Below, in pieces: positions 23,144-31,067 of a stretch of 32,862 bases of DNA (positions are counted from its first letter, which is position 1; every line of letters starts with the position of its first letter). The notes beneath the pieces are model-generated. The model searched no databases, was not told the DNA's origin, and was given only the letters and a program-made list of their open reading frames with translations. This DNA comes from Anaerolineae bacterium (GTDB lineage: Bacteria; Chloroflexota; Anaerolineae; Aggregatilineales; Phototrophicaceae): assembly GCA_022825675.1 (NCBI GenBank), contig JAJDWK010000090.1, positions 1-32,862 on the forward strand, given 5' to 3'. The translations under genes and the position numbers were made by a program.

Positions 23144-23238
23144 CCCCATCCCCCACTTACAAATGAGGGATGGGGAGCATTTCAGGGCTTTGAAGTCCCT
23201 CCCTCCTTTTGGGAAAATGCGCCATAGAGATGGCGCAT
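23144..23238. repeat. Hairpin cluster between LivK-like gene and first permease
   Basis: CCCCATCCC (23144-23152) pairs with GGGATGGGG (23167-23175). Further on, ATGCGCCAT (23217-23225) pairs perfectly with ATGGCGCAT (23230-23238) around AGAG. A weaker fold lies at 23184-23198. The first hairpin belongs to the same class as those at 1150-1178 and 16388-16414. All sit in the 175-base gap between binding protein and permease, where partial termination or RNA protection would give more binding protein than permease. Confidence 0.7.
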
Positions 23239-23262
23239 AGAGCGTAGGGTAGGGGGCAACCC

Positions 23263-24183
23263 ATGCCACCGGCACTGCTGACAACCTCGCTGGTTAATAC
23301 CCTACAAATAGGCAGCTTGTATGCCTTGATGGCGCTGGGCATCACCTTGACCTTCAGCGTGATGAAGCTGCCCAACTTCGCCCATGCCGAATTTGTCAGC
23401 GCCGGCGCTTATGCCGCGCTTATCATCTCGCTGGCGGGGGTGCTGAACCCGCTGCTGATTATGGCGGCGGCATTTGTCATCGGCGCGCTGGCGGCGCTGC
23501 TCAGCCACCTGCTCGTCTTCAAGCCCTTGGAACAGCGGCAGGTTTCTTTCTATACGCTGATACTCGCGTCCTTCGCCATCGGCTTGATACTGCGCTACCT
23601 GCTCTTCCTGCTGGCGGACAGCTTCAATCTCTTTGACCTGCGCATCGCCATCCCGCTGCGCATACTGTTTCGGCAAGACTCGCTGATACTCTCCAACCTC
23701 TTCGCCTGGGCGGTGCCGACCAGCCTGCTGCTGGTATTCCTGTTGACATTGCTTCTGAACCGCAGCCCGCTGGGGCGGGAGATGCGCGCGCTGGCGAACA
23801 ACCCCAGCCTGGCGCGGGTCATCGGCATCCCGGTGGAGCGGGTCAAAAACGCGACCTGGCTCATCGTTGGCGGCCTGGCGGGGGTGGCGGGCGCGCTTTG
23901 GGGCATGCAGACCGCCGTCAACCCGCTGATGGGCTGGGCGGCGATTATTTCTGTCTTCGCCGCCGCAATCCTCGGCGGGCTTTCCAGCTTTTCCGGCACC
24001 ATTCTCGGCGCCTATGTGGTGGCATTTTCAGAAAATACCATCATGCTTTTCCTCAACTATTCTTTCAGCCTTGACCTGGCATACAAGCCGGCGATTCCCT
24101 TCATCATCATCATCGCCGTTTTGCTGATACGCCCCCAAGGCTTCAGCGCGCTATTGCGGCGCGGCGGGGATTTAAAGCGGTGA
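23263..24183 (+). CDS. Branched-chain-type ABC transporter permease (LivH-like)
   Basis: Membrane subunit, 306 residues, about eight hydrophobic segments. Seen: LVNTLQIGSLYALMALGITLTFSVMKLPNFAHAEFV (the LivH opening with the N-F-A-H motif), ILASFAIGLILRYLLF, REMRALANNPSLARVIGIPVERV (the cytoplasmic loop before the coupling helix), and AAAILGGLSSFSGTILGAYVVAF at the end. ATG 23263 directly starts the membrane region. The GTG of the next gene overlaps its stop by four bases. Confidence 0.93.
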   Translation: MPPALLTTSLVNTLQIGSLYALMALGITLTFSVMKLPNFAHAEFVSAGAYAALIISLAGVLNPLLIMAAAFVIGALAALLSHLLVFKPLEQRQVSFYTLILASFAIGLILRYLLFLLADSFNLFDLRIAIPLRILFRQDSLILSNLFAWAVPTSLLLVFLLTLLLNRSPLGREMRALANNPSLARVIGIPVERVKNATWLIVGGLAGVAGALWGMQTAVNPLMGWAAIISVFAAAILGGLSSFSGTILGAYVVAFSENTIMLFLNYSFSLDLAYKPAIPFIIIIAVLLIRPQGFSALLRRGGDLKR

Positions 24184-26060
24184 TTCATCTCGATATTGGC
24201 GCCACTGTCATCGCTGTCATGACCCTCTTTGGCATCTACAGCCTGATGTCCATCAGCCTGAATTTGGAATATGGCGTCGCGGGTTTGCCCAATTTTGGGC
24301 AGGCGCTATTCATCTCCATCGGCGCGTATACCGCCGGCCTAACTTACACGCGCCTGCTGCCGCTTTTGGCTGGCGCGGAGGCGATCCACCCCTGCGGACC
24401 AACGATGGGGCAGGCGCTGCAGCTGCGCTCCGAGATTATGGCGGCGCAGCCAGTCGCCGGCTTCTTCAACCTGGGCGCGACTTTTCTGCTCGCCGCGCTC
24501 ATCGCGGGCGCGGTCGGCTTTGGCGTCTCCTATGTTACTTTGCGCCTCAAAGAAGAGTGGTTTCTGGCGCTGGTTTTGCTGGTAGGCGGCGAGACGGTGC
24601 GCATCCTGGTGCGCGGCGCTGATGATTTAATCTGCTCGCACAATGGCATTTCTTCCATTGCGCAGCCCTTCTATTTCATCGGCGAGCCGCGCAGCAGCGC
24701 CCTGCTCTTCATGCTTTTGACGCTGGCTTTGGCGCTGCTCGCTTATCTTTACAGCCAGCGGCTGCTGCATTCCCCTTATGGCAGGATGCTGAAAGGCTTG
24801 CGCGAGAACGAAGCGGTCACGCGCGGGCTGGGCAAAGGCATCTCGCTGGCGCGGGCGCAAATCATGCTGATAGGCTCCGTCATCGCCGCGATTGCCGGCG
24901 TGCTCTTCGCCCTCAACACCGGCTTTGTCAACACCAATGATTATGTCGTAACCTTGACGCTGGATGTTTGGGTGATGGTGGTGCTGGGCGGCATCGGCAA
25001 CAATCGCGGCGCGGTGCTGGGCGCGGCGATGATAGCCATTTTGGACCGCGCCACACAAGTGGCCGCCATCGCGCTGAACATGGGTGGCTCGCCGATAGAA
25101 TTTAATTATGTGCGTTATATCGTCTATGGCATCATCCTGCTGCTGATGCTGCGCTACCGCCCGCAGGGGCTGCTGCCCGAATCCCGCTTGACGACCAGGG
25201 CGCATGAGATGGTAAAGCGCCTGCTCGCCCAGGCTGCTGACGCGGTTCCCGCAGCCACTGCGCGCGCTAAGCCCATGCAGCCCACAAAGCTGGAAGCGGG
25301 CGCGGCGCCCCTGCTCAAACTCACGCATTTGCGCAAAGATTTCGGCGGCTTGCGCGCATTGCACGATGTTTCGCTGACCGTGCCCGAAGGCGCCATCATC
25401 GGCTTGATTGGACCCAACGGCTCGGGAAAATCGACGCTCATCAACTTGGTGGCCGGCGCGGAGACGATAACGGGCGGGCAAGTGCATTTTAACGGCGAGG
25501 ACATCAGCGGCTTGAGCGCTGACGCCGTCTTTCACAAAGGCATCCTGCGCGGCTATCAGGAACCGGCGCTCTATTTCAAAATGACGGTACTTGATAACCT
25601 GCTGCTGCCGATACCAAATCAAATCGGGGAAAAGCCCTGGCGGGCGCCGCTGCGCCGCAGCTGGGAGGCGCAGGAAAGCGCCAACGCCGAAGCCGCCATG
25701 GAGGCGCTGCGCCAGGTGCAGCTTTTGCCGCATTATGACACGCTGGCGTCCGACCTTTCGGGCGGGCAGATGAAATTGCTGGAGATCGCCCGCGCCATGA
25801 TGGGCGCGCCCAAGCTGCTGCTGCTGGATGAGCCGACCGCCGGTGTCGCCCCCGCCCTCGCCTACGAAATCTTCCAGCATATCGCCCGCCTGCGCGCGGA
25901 AGCAGGCGTCACTTTTCTCATCGTCGAGCACCGGCTGGAGATTCTTTTTGATTTCGTCGATTATGTGTATGCGCTGCACCTGGGCAAGCTGCTGGCGGCG
26001 GGGGACGCGGCCGCAATCGCCGCTGACGCCACCGTGCGCGAAGTGTATTTTGGGGATTGA
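24180..26060 (+). CDS. Fused LivM-type permease and LivG-type ATPase
   Basis: Two importer subunits in one chain, 626 residues. Residues about 1-345 are a LivM-type permease (SISLNLEYGVAGLPNFGQALF, RLKEEWFLALVLLVGGE, MLKGLRENEAVTRGLGK, VLGGIGNNRGAVLGAAM). A Pro/Ala/Lys linker of about 30 residues follows. Residues about 378-626 are a LivG-type ATPase: Walker A GPNGSGKST (411-419), the Q-loop near GYQEP, signature LSGGQMKLLEIARAMM (about 526), Walker B KLLLLDEPTAG, and the H-loop VEHRLE. All catalytic motifs are present. The start is GTG 24180, overlapping the LivH stop. LivM-LivG fusions occur in several phyla. The partner ATPase LivF follows only after a 287-base repeat-filled gap. Confidence 0.93.
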   Translation: MIHLDIGATVIAVMTLFGIYSLMSISLNLEYGVAGLPNFGQALFISIGAYTAGLTYTRLLPLLAGAEAIHPCGPTMGQALQLRSEIMAAQPVAGFFNLGATFLLAALIAGAVGFGVSYVTLRLKEEWFLALVLLVGGETVRILVRGADDLICSHNGISSIAQPFYFIGEPRSSALLFMLLTLALALLAYLYSQRLLHSPYGRMLKGLRENEAVTRGLGKGISLARAQIMLIGSVIAAIAGVLFALNTGFVNTNDYVVTLTLDVWVMVVLGGIGNNRGAVLGAAMIAILDRATQVAAIALNMGGSPIEFNYVRYIVYGIILLLMLRYRPQGLLPESRLTTRAHEMVKRLLAQAADAVPAATARAKPMQPTKLEAGAAPLLKLTHLRKDFGGLRALHDVSLTVPEGAIIGLIGPNGSGKSTLINLVAGAETITGGQVHFNGEDISGLSADAVFHKGILRGYQEPALYFKMTVLDNLLLPIPNQIGEKPWRAPLRRSWEAQESANAEAAMEALRQVQLLPHYDTLASDLSGGQMKLLEIARAMMGAPKLLLLDEPTAGVAPALAYEIFQHIARLRAEAGVTFLIVEHRLEILFDFVDYVYALHLGKLLAAGDAAAIAADATVREVYFGD

Positions 26061-26117
26061 GAGCGTGGTGATTTCTGCGCATAACCTTATCTTTGCAAAC
26101 ATGACACAGGGATTTTT

Positions 26118-26320
26118 ACCACCGAGTACACCGAGGTACACCGAGAAAAACATGAGAAAGTTCTTTCAGTCTTTTACTCTGTGTCCTCAATTTTCTTCTG
26201 TGCTCTCGGTGGTAAGGGCTGTGTACAGACTGCTCAGTCACTACTAGATTGTCGCATGACTTACTTGCACTTACTGAGATTTTTTGCTTGCCTGGCGGAG
26301 TTTCCTAAGTCCATGGAATT
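26118..26320. repeat. Composite repeat element between LivMG and LivF
   Basis: An ACCGAGG unit (26118-26150) is followed by a CACAGAG/ACCGAGG unit in the opposite sense (about 26176-26213), giving inverted ends. Within it, 26195-26226 is an exact inverted copy of 8943-8974. Downstream, 26254-26273 is an exact inverted copy of 8975-8994, and the tail 26278-26315 resembles 20294-20330. No coding sequence is seen. It interrupts an otherwise compact importer operon. Confidence 0.75.
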
Positions 26321-26347
26321 AAGCGCTCTCGGGAAGAAAGACGCGCA

Positions 26348-27052
26348 ATGATAACGGTGCAAAACCTGACCGCCGGCTATGGCAAGCTGGAGATTTTGCA
26401 GGACCTCAGCTTGAGCTTCGCGCATGGGCAGTTCAGCGCGGTGCTGGGTCCCAACGGCTCGGGCAAAAGCACTTTGATGAAAGCGATCATGGGGCTGAAC
26501 ACTGTCTTCGGCGGCGCCATCGCCTTAAATGGGCGCGAGCTCATCGGCAGCGCCACCGAAGCCATCTCCGCCTTGGGCATCGCCTATGTGCCGCAGCGGG
26601 AGAATATCTTCGACGAATTGACCGTGCGCGAGAACTTGCAGCTGGGCATGCGCCGCCGCCCGCGGGAGCAGCGGGCAAGCGCTTTACAAGAGACATTGGA
26701 GATTTTTCCCATCCTTGGGCGGCGCGGCAGCCAGCGGGCGGGTTTGCTCAGCGGCGGCGAACATCAGATGCTCGCCATCGCCATCGCCTGGCTGGGCGCG
26801 CCCACGCTGATGCTCCTGGACGAGCCGAGCGCGGGCTTGGCGCCAGCGGTGGCGACCGATGTCTTCCGCAGCTTACAGGACTTACGCGGGCGCGGCATCA
26901 CGCTGATTGTTGTCGAGCAGAATGCGCGGCGCATCCTGCGCTATTGCGATTATGCTTTTGTGCTGCGCGAGGGGCGGCTGGCATTTGAAGGCAGCGCCGA
27001 AGCCTGCCTGCAAGACGAGGAGACCATCAAGGGTTATTTGGGTGTGCATTAG
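26348..27052 (+). CDS. Branched-chain-type ABC transporter ATPase (LivF-like)
   Basis: Second nucleotide-binding subunit of the Liv-type importer, 234 residues, normal length. Walker A GPNGSGKSTL, Q-loop region YVPQRENIFDELTVRENL (a LivF hallmark), signature LLSGGEHQMLAIAIA, Walker B LMLLDEPSAGLAP, and the D-loop with VVEQNARRIL. The residues after the signature (AIAIAW, in place of the more usual AIGRAL) depart slightly from the family. ATG 26348 has AAGAAAG 8-14 bases upstream, a modest SD. The stop overlaps the convergent thioesterase stop by four bases. Separated from LivMG by a repeat element, but still in the same direction. Confidence 0.93.
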   Translation: MITVQNLTAGYGKLEILQDLSLSFAHGQFSAVLGPNGSGKSTLMKAIMGLNTVFGGAIALNGRELIGSATEAISALGIAYVPQRENIFDELTVRENLQLGMRRRPREQRASALQETLEIFPILGRRGSQRAGLLSGGEHQMLAIAIAWLGAPTLMLLDEPSAGLAPAVATDVFRSLQDLRGRGITLIVVEQNARRILRYCDYAFVLREGRLAFEGSAEACLQDEETIKGYLGVH

Positions 27053-27486
27053 AGGCGCAATGCCGCCAGCGCTTCCCGCAGCTGCCCGCCTATCGGCACC
27101 GGGCGGCGCGTCAAGCGGTCGACAAAAACATGCACAAAATAGCCGACCGCCGCGGGTGATTCTTCGTCCGCGCGGAAGATGCCGACTTCGTAACGCACGC
27201 TGGAAGTGCCCAGATGCCCCACGCGCAGGCAGGCATCCACGACATCGGGGAAATGCAGCGGCTTGAGGAATTGGCAGCCCGTCTCCACCGCCAAGCCCAC
27301 GGCGTTGCCGCCGCTGTAATCGAGCGCGCCCGCCTGCAGCAAATAGCCGTTGATGACGGTATCGAAGAATTCGTAATAGATGACATTGTTGACATGGTGA
27401 TAGACATCGTTGTCGCGCCAGCGGGTGGGGATGCGGCGGCTGTGTTTGTAGCGCGCGCGCCGTTCGTCTTTTGGCTTCACAGACAC
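27049..27486 (-). CDS. Acyl-CoA thioesterase, 4HBT/YbgC hotdog fold
   Basis: Small hydrolase of thioesters, 145 residues, single hotdog domain. The active-site segment TRWRDNDVYHHVNNVIYYEFF contains Asp27 in the place of the catalytic Asp of 4-hydroxybenzoyl-CoA thioesterase, and HVNN is a very common variant. Family C-terminal features are ETGCQFLKPLHFPD and RYEVGIF. It lies two bases downstream of msrB on the same strand and is probably cotranscribed. Convergent with LivF. Acyl group not predictable. Confidence 0.88.
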   Translation of the reverse strand: MSVKPKDERRARYKHSRRIPTRWRDNDVYHHVNNVIYYEFFDTVINGYLLQAGALDYSGGNAVGLAVETGCQFLKPLHFPDVVDACLRVGHLGTSSVRYEVGIFRADEESPAAVGYFVHVFVDRLTRRPVPIGGQLREALAALRL

Positions 27487-27488
27487 CG

Positions 27489-27893
27489 TTATGCGCCGTC
27501 TTCTTCAAGCTCCAGCGCCAGGGAATTGATGCAATAGCGCAAGCCGGTTTTGTCCCGCGGACCATCGTCAAAGACATGCCCCAGGTGAGAATCGCAGCGG
27601 CTGCAGACGACTTCGACGCGGCGCATGCCGTAGCTGTTGTCCTCATGCAAGCTGACGCTGCCAGCATCAATGACATCCCAGAAGCTGGGCCAGCCGCAGA
27701 AGGAATTGTATTTGCTTGTCGAGGCGAAGAGCGCTTGCCCGCAGGCGGCGCAGGCATAGGTGCCGCTGGCTTTGCACTTGACATATTGCCCGCTGAAGGG
27801 GCGTTCGGTGGCTTGCTGGCGCAGGACGGCGAATTGCTCGGGGCTGAGCTGGCGGCGCCATTCCGCCTCGCTCTTGACGATTTTTTCGCTCAT
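27489..27893 (-). CDS. msrB: Peptide-methionine (R)-S-oxide reductase
   Basis: Repairs methionine-R-sulfoxide in proteins, using thioredoxin; 134 residues, the normal stand-alone MsrB length, no signal peptide, so cytoplasmic. Zinc is bound by C48 and C51 (CAAC) and C97 and C100 (CSRC). Catalytic Cys121 is in RYCINS, and the family runs SFCGWPSF, HLGHVFDDGP and PFSGQY are present. Cys66 in SFCGWPSF could be the resolving cysteine. ATG 27893 has AAAGGGTG upstream. First gene of a two-gene unit with the thioesterase. Confidence 0.96.
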   Translation of the reverse strand: MSEKIVKSEAEWRRQLSPEQFAVLRQQATERPFSGQYVKCKASGTYACAACGQALFASTSKYNSFCGWPSFWDVIDAGSVSLHEDNSYGMRRVEVVCSRCDSHLGHVFDDGPRDKTGLRYCINSLALELEEDGA

Positions 27894-27987
27894 GGCTTCA
27901 CCCTTTCGCTTCGGTCTTGTGTATCAGCCTAGGCGGCAAATATGACGGGAGTCTTGCGGCGGCGTCAGCGGTATACTAGAGGCATGC

Positions 27988-28017
27988 TTGCCCGCGGGCG
28001 CTCCCATAATCTACAAT
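27988..28017 (+). promoter_or_regulatory. Putative promoter of the methyltransferase gene
   Basis: TTGCCC (27988-27993) and TACAAT (28012-28017) are 18 bases apart. A start of transcription near 28024 would suit the ATG at 28053. A TATACT at 27972-27977 is an alternative -10 with no matching -35. Confidence 0.4.
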
Positions 28018-28052
28018 AGCAAAAGCAGCGGCGAATGGGCAAATGGCGGGGC

Positions 28053-31016
28053 ATGATGGCGACGACTGAACACAGCATCAATGACGCGCTGGCGGCGTTG
28101 CTGCGCGGTACGCGCTGGGCATGGCGCGGGGATGCGGTTGTCCGCTCGGAGACGACGGGGCTGCTGGCGGAGTCCAAGCTGCGGCGGCCGGATATTTTGG
28201 TATTAGAACCGTATACTTCTCCAGTTGTCATTGAAACCGAAGTAGTGCCGGCGGCGGATGTCGAAGCGGAGGCGCTTGCGCGCCTGGGCGAAAGACTTAG
28301 TGGTTCAGATGAAACAATAGTATCCGCCATCGCGCTGCGCTTGCCACAGCGATTTCGCGAAGTGCAAGGACATACCTTGAGGCAGGCTATTCTAGCGGCG
28401 AAAGACATGGAATTCGCGCATTTCGCCGGACGCAGTCCCAATAGATACACTCGCCACCCCCGAGGCGGATGGCTGACTGGGGGCATACATGAATTGTCCT
28501 TACTTGCGCAGTCTGCGGCTATGCCATCTTTCCTCGTCGAAGAAGCGGCGAATATCCTGGAAATTGGCGTGAATGCGGCGGCTGGCCACTTAAAGAATAT
28601 GGAAAAACAATATCCCGATGCTGCTCACAATATCGCAGTGGCACTCAATCAACAGGACAGTACACAAACGCGCCGCATGGCGATGGCCATTTTGGTCAAT
28701 GCCTTTATGTTTCATGAACACCTAGCGGGCGGGCAAGGTGACTTGACCCATGTAAAATCAGTTGATTTTTTGGGAGACGAGCTCGGGCAAATTCACCGAA
28801 TCGCTGTTTTGAATGAATGGCGGAAAATCCTGAAGGTGAATTATTGGCCTATATTCGACATCGCTTGCCGTATCTTAGAGCATATCCCGAGATTTCCGAG
28901 CCTTGGGATAATAAAGCAACTCAATCGCACCGCGCTCAATTTAACCAATAACAATCTGTTGCGCTCGCATGATTTGACCGGCACTGTCTTCCAAAAGCTC
29001 ATAGCCGACAGAAAATTTCTCGCTGCATTTTATACTAAGCCTGCGTCGGCTGCGCTCTTGGCTGGGCTGGCAATCAACGAAGACAATCTGCTAAATGATA
29101 GCGATTGGGCAAATCCGGATGCGGTAGCGGGCTTGCGCATCGGCGATTTTGCGTGCGGCACGGGGACGCTGTTATCCACTGCATACCAACGAATAGGCCA
29201 ACTGCACGAATTACATGGCGGGAATGCGGCAGCCATTCACGCCGAGATGATTGAAAACGCGCTCCTGGGCTGCGACATCTTGCCAGCCGCCGCGCATTTA
29301 ACTGCATCCATGCTTTCGGGGGCGCATCCCACCGTGCAATATCAGGGCGGCCGTATCTTCACTTTGCGCTATGGGCGGCAGGAAGATGGCTCTGTAGCTC
29401 TTGGGGCGATTGACCTGCTGCGCGACTTGGCGCTTCTAAAAGGCTCGGAGATCACAGCAAAAGCGGCCGAAAGTCTGGGCGAAGCGGAGAAAGAAGCTTG
29501 GCGCTATGCGCCTCATGTCTCGTTTGACTTGGTGATAATGAACCCGCCTTTTACCAGACCCACAAATCACGAGGGGCGGCATGAAAATGTGCCAAATCCA
29601 ATGTTCGCCGCGTTTGGCTCCAGCGCCGAAGAGCAGAAGGCAATGGCGGATGAAACAAAAAAACTTACTAAAGGAACAGTCGCTCATGGCAATGCAGGGC
29701 AGGCTTCGATTTTTCTCGCCCTGGCAGACCGCAAGCTGGCAAGAGATGGCATGTTGGCGCTGGTAATGCCGTTAACGCTCTTGACTGGAGTGTCTTGGCA
29801 GAAATCCCGCATTCGCTTGGCAGAATCTTATGCGGATCTCGTTATTATTTCGATAGCGGGAAGTGATAGTAAATCAATGTCCTTTTCTGCTGATACTGGC
29901 ATGGCTGAATGTTTAGTAATCGGCAAGCGCAACGGCAAGAGACAATCGCGAGCCACTTTTATTGTGCTTGAAAAATCACCGGAAAATCCAGCATTCAGTT
30001 TGAAGATCGCCAAGCGCATCAGAGAGCTAATCAAAGACAAGGCAATCAGACCGATAGAAGGCAACCCTGTTGGTGGCACGCATATTACACTTGGCCAGGA
30101 ATTAGTCGGCCAAGCGATTGAAGCGTCTCTACCGAAATCGGGCAGTTGGAAACTAGCACGGATTGTGGACTTTTCGCTGGCGCAGAGCGCTTATCAACTA
30201 GCTGAAAATTGTCAGGTTTGGTTGCCTGCGCAAACTAATGCGATAAAAATTCCTATGTCCAAAGTTGGATCGTTTGGCGAAACTGGACCTATCGGGCGCG
30301 ATATTAACGGAACAAACCCAGACGGCTCAATTCGAGGACCTTTTGAATTGCGACAACTGCACCCCGATGGCATTCCAACTTATCCAGTCCTATGGGCGCA
30401 CAATCTTAATCGAGAACGGGCTCTGCAGTTCGAAGCAGATCGTGAGGGCGTCCCAAGACATGTCAATTCTATAGAGTTACAACGAGAAATCAATGAGAAG
30501 GCCGCGAAAGTATTTAATACTGCAACGCATTGCCATCACAATGTTGACTTTCAATTCAACGCCCAATCGACGGCCATGCAATTCACTGAGCGCAAAAGCA
30601 TCGGCGGGCGCGCTTGGATTTCCATAAAACTGCCAACTGCCGACCAAGAGAAAGCACTAGTATTGTGGGGAAATACAACGCTAGGCTTATTAATGTACTG
30701 GTGGCATGCGTCCAAGCAGCAAGCCGGAAGAGGCAGTTTAGCAAAATCCGCGTTGCAAGATCTCCAAGCCCTCGACACCACCGCCCTCGCCGCTGACCAG
30801 ATCGAGCGCGCCGCCGCGCTCTTCGACGAGCTCAAGCATCTGCCGCTCAAACCCCTGCACCAGCTCGAGCAGGACAAAAACCGCAAACTGCTCGACCGCC
30901 GCTTCTACGGCGAAGTGCTGGGCTTGCCCGCGGCGCTGCTCGCCGCGGGCGGTCCGCTGGATATCCTGCGCCAAAAGCTCAGCCGCGAGCCGTCTATCCG
31001 CGGCAGCAAGCGATAG
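28053..31016 (+). CDS. Large single-chain DNA adenine methyltransferase, possible type IIG/ISP restriction-modification enzyme
   Basis: About 987 residues. N-terminal domain: RRPDILVLEP followed by VVIETEV (Pro46-Asp47, Glu61, Glu63) is a possible PD-(D/E)xK-like nuclease core with Glu at the usual Lys position. Middle: helical region, then the N6-adenine methylase domain with SAM motif I IGDFACGTGTLL (363-374) and catalytic motif IV VIMNPPFTRP (494-503). The C-terminal third (from about 650) has no clear family and would hold target recognition. No separate endonuclease, specificity subunit or BREX/DISARM gene is nearby. Start 28053 is favoured, but ATGs at 28035 and 28056 are possible; SD is weak for all. 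Codons from about 28200 to 30750 are visibly more AT-rich than both ends of the gene and its neighbours, which suggests transfer. It could be an orphan methylase or a full defence enzyme. Confidence 0.8.
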   Translation: MMATTEHSINDALAALLRGTRWAWRGDAVVRSETTGLLAESKLRRPDILVLEPYTSPVVIETEVVPAADVEAEALARLGERLSGSDETIVSAIALRLPQRFREVQGHTLRQAILAAKDMEFAHFAGRSPNRYTRHPRGGWLTGGIHELSLLAQSAAMPSFLVEEAANILEIGVNAAAGHLKNMEKQYPDAAHNIAVALNQQDSTQTRRMAMAILVNAFMFHEHLAGGQGDLTHVKSVDFLGDELGQIHRIAVLNEWRKILKVNYWPIFDIACRILEHIPRFPSLGIIKQLNRTALNLTNNNLLRSHDLTGTVFQKLIADRKFLAAFYTKPASAALLAGLAINEDNLLNDSDWANPDAVAGLRIGDFACGTGTLLSTAYQRIGQLHELHGGNAAAIHAEMIENALLGCDILPAAAHLTASMLSGAHPTVQYQGGRIFTLRYGRQEDGSVALGAIDLLRDLALLKGSEITAKAAESLGEAEKEAWRYAPHVSFDLVIMNPPFTRPTNHEGRHENVPNPMFAAFGSSAEEQKAMADETKKLTKGTVAHGNAGQASIFLALADRKLARDGMLALVMPLTLLTGVSWQKSRIRLAESYADLVIISIAGSDSKSMSFSADTGMAECLVIGKRNGKRQSRATFIVLEKSPENPAFSLKIAKRIRELIKDKAIRPIEGNPVGGTHITLGQELVGQAIEASLPKSGSWKLARIVDFSLAQSAYQLAENCQVWLPAQTNAIKIPMSKVGSFGETGPIGRDINGTNPDGSIRGPFELRQLHPDGIPTYPVLWAHNLNRERALQFEADREGVPRHVNSIELQREINEKAAKVFNTATHCHHNVDFQFNAQSTAMQFTERKSIGGRAWISIKLPTADQEKALVLWGNTTLGLLMYWWHASKQQAGRGSLAKSALQDLQALDTTALAADQIERAAALFDELKHLPLKPLHQLEQDKNRKLLDRRFYGEVLGLPAALLAAGGPLDILRQKLSREPSIRGSKR

Positions 31017-31021
31017 CCCCC

Positions 31022-31050
31022 AGCCCCGCCGCCAAAATGAGGGAGGGGCT
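31022..31050. repeat. G/C hairpin after the methyltransferase
   Basis: AGCCCC (31022-31027) can pair with GGGGCT (31045-31050), with CAAAATGAGGGAG in the loop side. The AAAATGAGGGAGGGG core is the same as in the hairpins at 1162-1178 and 23161-23175. It is followed 14 bases later by the DinB-fold gene, which uses AAGGAGAG as ribosome site. Confidence 0.55.
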
Positions 31051-31067
31051 TACATAAGGAGAGCGCC

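Noticed and set aside
24627..26153. A 508-codon minus-strand open frame opposite the LivMG fusion.
   Set aside because: The sense strand encodes a full Liv protein with all ATPase motifs, and the antisense product resembles no family.
28053..31016. Assignment as a BREX PglX protein.
   Set aside because: No BREX partner genes are nearby, and the nuclease-like N-terminus does not suit PglX. A type IIG/ISP-like enzyme is the better fit.
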